Below, piece after piece: positions 6,387 through 7,651 of a stretch of 7,651 nt of DNA. The position numbers and the translations under genes were made by a program. The DNA lies in NCBI GenBank assembly GCA_028678715.1, contig JAJRCY010000042.1, positions 1 through 7,651 of the forward strand, written 5' to 3'. How positions within the stretch are numbered: the first letter of the stretch is position 1; every line of letters begins with the position of its first letter. Under the pieces are notes generated by a model. That model ran no database searches and was not told the DNA's origin. It saw only the letters and a program-made list of their open reading frames with translations. The stretch comes from Methanomicrobiales archaeon (GTDB lineage Archaea; Halobacteriota; Methanomicrobia; Methanomicrobiales; JACTUA01).

Positions 6387-7226
6387 ATGCCGGAAGGGAT
6401 GGGCACCATGAAGAGGAAGGGAGAAGGTGAGCCGAAGAAATCGGATACCGTCGTATTCCGGAAAGGGGACCTGACCCTGATCCGGGATGACTTCCTGACC
6501 ACCACGCGGATCCTTGACCATTCAGTGGACCTGATTGTCACGTCACCTCCCTATAACGTCCACATCGAGTACGGGGCTGTCAGGGACGACATCTCGTACA
6601 GCGAGTACCTGGAGTTCACCCGGCGCTGGCTCGCGAGGGCATGGGCCGTCTCCCGGGACGACGGCAGGCTCTGCCTGAACATCCCGCTGGACAAGAACCT
6701 GGGCGGGCAGCAGCCGGTGTACGCGGATATCCTGGGCCTCGCCCGGGAGGCCGGGTGGCGGTACCACAGCACCATCATCTGGAACGAGCAGAACATCTCC
6801 CGCAGGACTGCCTGGGGGTCCTGGCGATCTGCCCGGGCCCCCTACGTGATCGCGCCCGTGGAGGTGATCCTCGTCATGTTCCGGGAACGGTGGCGGAAAA
6901 CCCGCCCTGGCGTCTCGGACATACCGCGGGACGAGTTCATTGACTGGACGAACGGCGTCTGGACCTTCAGTGGCGAGAAGCGGAAGAAGACCCGGCACCC
7001 GGCACCCTTCCCGGTGGAGCTGCCCCGACGGTGTATCCGGCTCTTCAGCTACCTCGGGGATACCATCCTGGATCCCTTCCTGGGGAGCGGGACCACGCTC
7101 CTTGCCTGCGCAGCGCTGGGAAGGAAAGGGATCGGGGTGGAGATCGACCCCGCCTACTGTGCGGTGGCGGAGGAGCGGATCCGGGAGGTGATGGGGGATC
7201 TGCAAGGGGGAGATCGCCCGGAATGA
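6387..7226 (+). CDS. Beta-class DNA methyltransferase (N4-cytosine or N6-adenine), apparently without a restriction partner
   Basis: A 279-residue site-specific DNA methyltransferase. The catalytic motif IV, VTSPPYN (SPPY at 53-56), comes first and the SAM-binding motif I, DPFLGSGTT (229-237), followed by GIGVEIDPAYC, comes last, which is the beta-class order. SPPY is typical of N4-cytosine enzymes but also occurs in N6-adenine ones. The region between, including ISRRTAWGSWRSARAPYVIA and WTNGVWTFSGE, should hold target recognition; it reminds me of archaeal CTAG-type N4-cytosine enzymes, which is only a lead. No endonuclease gene is visible on either side, so it may be an orphan used for regulation or self-protection. 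Possible starts are 6387, 6399 and 6408; none has a strong ribosome-binding site, and 6387 is kept as the longest. An inverted-repeat element lies 67 bases downstream. Confidence 0.94.
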   Translation: MPEGMGTMKRKGEGEPKKSDTVVFRKGDLTLIRDDFLTTTRILDHSVDLIVTSPPYNVHIEYGAVRDDISYSEYLEFTRRWLARAWAVSRDDGRLCLNIPLDKNLGGQQPVYADILGLAREAGWRYHSTIIWNEQNISRRTAWGSWRSARAPYVIAPVEVILVMFRERWRKTRPGVSDIPRDEFIDWTNGVWTFSGEKRKKTRHPAPFPVELPRRCIRLFSYLGDTILDPFLGSGTTLLACAALGRKGIGVEIDPAYCAVAEERIREVMGDLQGGDRPE

Positions 7227-7234
7227 AAAGGGAC

Positions 7235-7255
7235 CGGGGGAACTCCCGCTGTTTT
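7235..7255 (+). terminator. Possible terminator of the methyltransferase transcript
   Basis: CGGGG (7235-7239) can pair with TCCCG (7244-7248), one pair being G-U, around a four-base loop, and the run GTTTT follows at 7251-7255. It starts 9 bases after the stop codon. The stem and T-run are both short, so the call is tentative. Confidence 0.35.
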
Positions 7256-7293
7256 GTGCTCATCTGGCCGGCTGAGAGAAACATGACGGCGTG

Positions 7294-7471
7294 GTGGGAC
7301 GCTCCAGGGGGGGGCTCTCGCCCCCCCGCCGCGTGGGCGCCCCCCCATGAGGATGGGTAGATCCATCCTTGTAGGGAATATCAGGATCACCTTTTTAAGA
7401 AACCGAGGATCACCCCATCCTCCCCGGGGGATGCCCACGCGGCGGGGGTGGAGCCCCCAAGAGCGTCTCAC
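7294..7471. repeat. Long imperfect inverted repeat (MITE-like or large hairpin element)
   Basis: The arms 7294-7364 and 7407-7471 are reverse complements over most of their length, with small gaps. Matching blocks in order are GACGCTC (7298-7304 with 7461-7467), GGGGCTC (7311-7317 with 7451-7457), a perfect 16-base core CCCCCGCCGCGTGGGC (7323-7338 with 7433-7448), AGGATGGG (7350-7357 with 7414-7421) and GATCC (7360-7364 with 7407-7411). The 42-base centre is AT-richer and contains TTTTTAAG; AGGATCACC occurs at 7383-7391 and again at 7406-7414. Each arm also folds on itself (a G run, CTCTCG, then a C run on the left). TGGT flanks both ends (7292-7295 and 7472-7475), which might be a short target duplication but could be chance. 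No transposase is present. Confidence 0.75.
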
Positions 7472-7479
7472 TGGTACTC

Positions 7480-7510
7480 ATCAATCCCGGGTAACTATCA
7501 GGGGGTTGAT
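7480..7510. repeat. Hairpin next to the inverted-repeat element
   Basis: ATCAATCCC (7480-7488) pairs with GGGGTTGAT (7502-7510), nine pairs with one G-U on the plus strand, around a 13-base loop. It lies between the inverted-repeat element and the terminator of the minus-strand gene; no T-run follows on either strand. Confidence 0.4.
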
Positions 7511-7554
7511 CTTAGCAAGGGTCACGGTGAAAAGGAATCCGGCTCGAAGATCGG

Positions 7555-7572
7555 AAAAAAGAGGTTACCTCT
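7555..7572 (-). terminator. Terminator of the minus-strand rubrerythrin-like gene
   Basis: On the minus strand, 11 bases after the stop codon, the palindrome AGAGGTAACCTCT (7560-7572) is followed directly by a run of T (plus-strand A run 7555-7560). A stem with a short loop followed by a T-run is a good terminator in form, and the T-run alone would suit archaeal termination. Confidence 0.65.
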
Positions 7573-7583
7573 CTCCCAACAAA

Positions 7584-7651
7584 TCAGCTGATCTCCACGA
7601 ACTTCTTCTTGAAGGCCTTGCAGATCGGGCACTGGGCCGGGGCCTCGCCCA
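7584..7651 (-). CDS. Rubrerythrin/rubredoxin-like protein, C-terminal 21 residues (5' end outside window)
   Basis: Reading the minus strand from the right edge gives GEAPAQCPICKAFKKKFVEI, one further Ser, then TGA (7584-7586). The CPxCxxxKxxFxEI pattern is the second iron-binding knuckle and end of the rubredoxin-like domain found at the C-terminus of rubrerythrins. Rubrerythrins reduce peroxide in the cytoplasm of anaerobes, which fits a methanogen. Only this tail is visible, so a stand-alone rubredoxin-like protein or another rubredoxin-domain fusion cannot be excluded. Residue Phe in the CKAF step, where Pro is common, is a minor variation. The gene is convergent with the methyltransferase and has its own terminator just downstream. 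Confidence 0.72.
   Translation of the reverse strand, partial: GEAPAQCPICKAFKKKFVEIS

Larger units (their letters stand above)
7227..7583. other. 357-base gap between convergent genes, no credible protein gene
   Basis: The gap lies between the plus-strand methyltransferase and the minus-strand rubrerythrin-like gene. It contains a possible terminator at 7235-7255, a long imperfect inverted repeat at 7294-7471, a separate hairpin at 7480-7510 and a palindrome-plus-T-run terminator at 7555-7572. Open frames crossing it on both strands are low-complexity Gly/Pro/Arg frames over the GC-rich repeat and are rejected. Confidence 0.8.

Noticed and set aside
7031..7360. Plus-strand frame running from within the methyltransferase into the inverted repeat
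   Set aside because: Starts inside the methyltransferase in another frame and continues through GC-rich repeat sequence; no domain visible.
7154..7471. 105-codon minus-strand frame across the inverted repeat
   Set aside because: Its composition is dictated by the G- and C-runs of the repeat, and it ends inside the methyltransferase gene.
7294..7471. CRISPR-like array or tRNA-like structure in the GC-rich repeat region
   Set aside because: There are only two arms in inverted orientation, with no regular spacers and no cloverleaf or CCA-type end.

Overview
This window looks like a chromosomal segment of a GC-rich methanogenic archaeon, most likely Methanomicrobiales. That placement is inference from gene content and style, not from a marker gene. 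Supporting signs are an arginine gene set ordered argC, CBS-domain gene, argJ, argB; GGAGG and GGTGATC ribosome-binding sites; ATGA-type overlaps; a probable leaderless promoter in front of argC; and a rubrerythrin-like protein.

Left part (1-3996): the C-terminal half of an ADP-ribosylglycohydrolase-family protein enters from the left edge. It ends 24 bases before argC, and an AT-rich promoter candidate overlaps its stop codon. The genes argC, a 160-residue CBS-pair protein, argJ and argB follow on the plus strand with 13-base, 4-base-overlap and 4-base-overlap junctions, so they almost certainly form one operon. ArgB phosphorylates N-acetylglutamate, ArgC reduces the acyl phosphate, and ArgJ recycles the acetyl group from N-acetylornithine to glutamate. 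ArgD, which acts between ArgC and ArgJ, is not in the window. The CBS protein inside the operon is an obvious candidate for a nucleotide- or SAM-type sensor.

Middle (3997-4582): a 261-base non-coding stretch holds several potential RNA hairpins. Two have the same octamer in their loops. Two mutually exclusive ones lie over the ribosome-binding region of a 64-residue two-helix membrane protein of unknown function.

Right part (4583-7226): an ABC exporter (a DrrA-like ATPase and an ABC-2 permease) is followed 16 bases later by a beta-class DNA methyltransferase (TSPPYN motif, probably N4-cytosine or N6-adenine). No restriction enzyme gene is visible.

End (7227-7651): a 357-base gap between convergent genes holds a candidate terminator for the methyltransferase, a roughly 178-base imperfect inverted-repeat element with 65-71 base arms, and a further hairpin. 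A palindrome plus T-run forms a terminator for a minus-strand gene, of which only the last 21 codons are visible: the rubredoxin-like tail of a rubrerythrin-type protein.

No CRISPR array, tRNA, rRNA or transposase gene was seen. The least explained parts are the structured region at 4103-4260, the inverted-repeat element at 7294-7471, and the CBS protein in the arginine operon.
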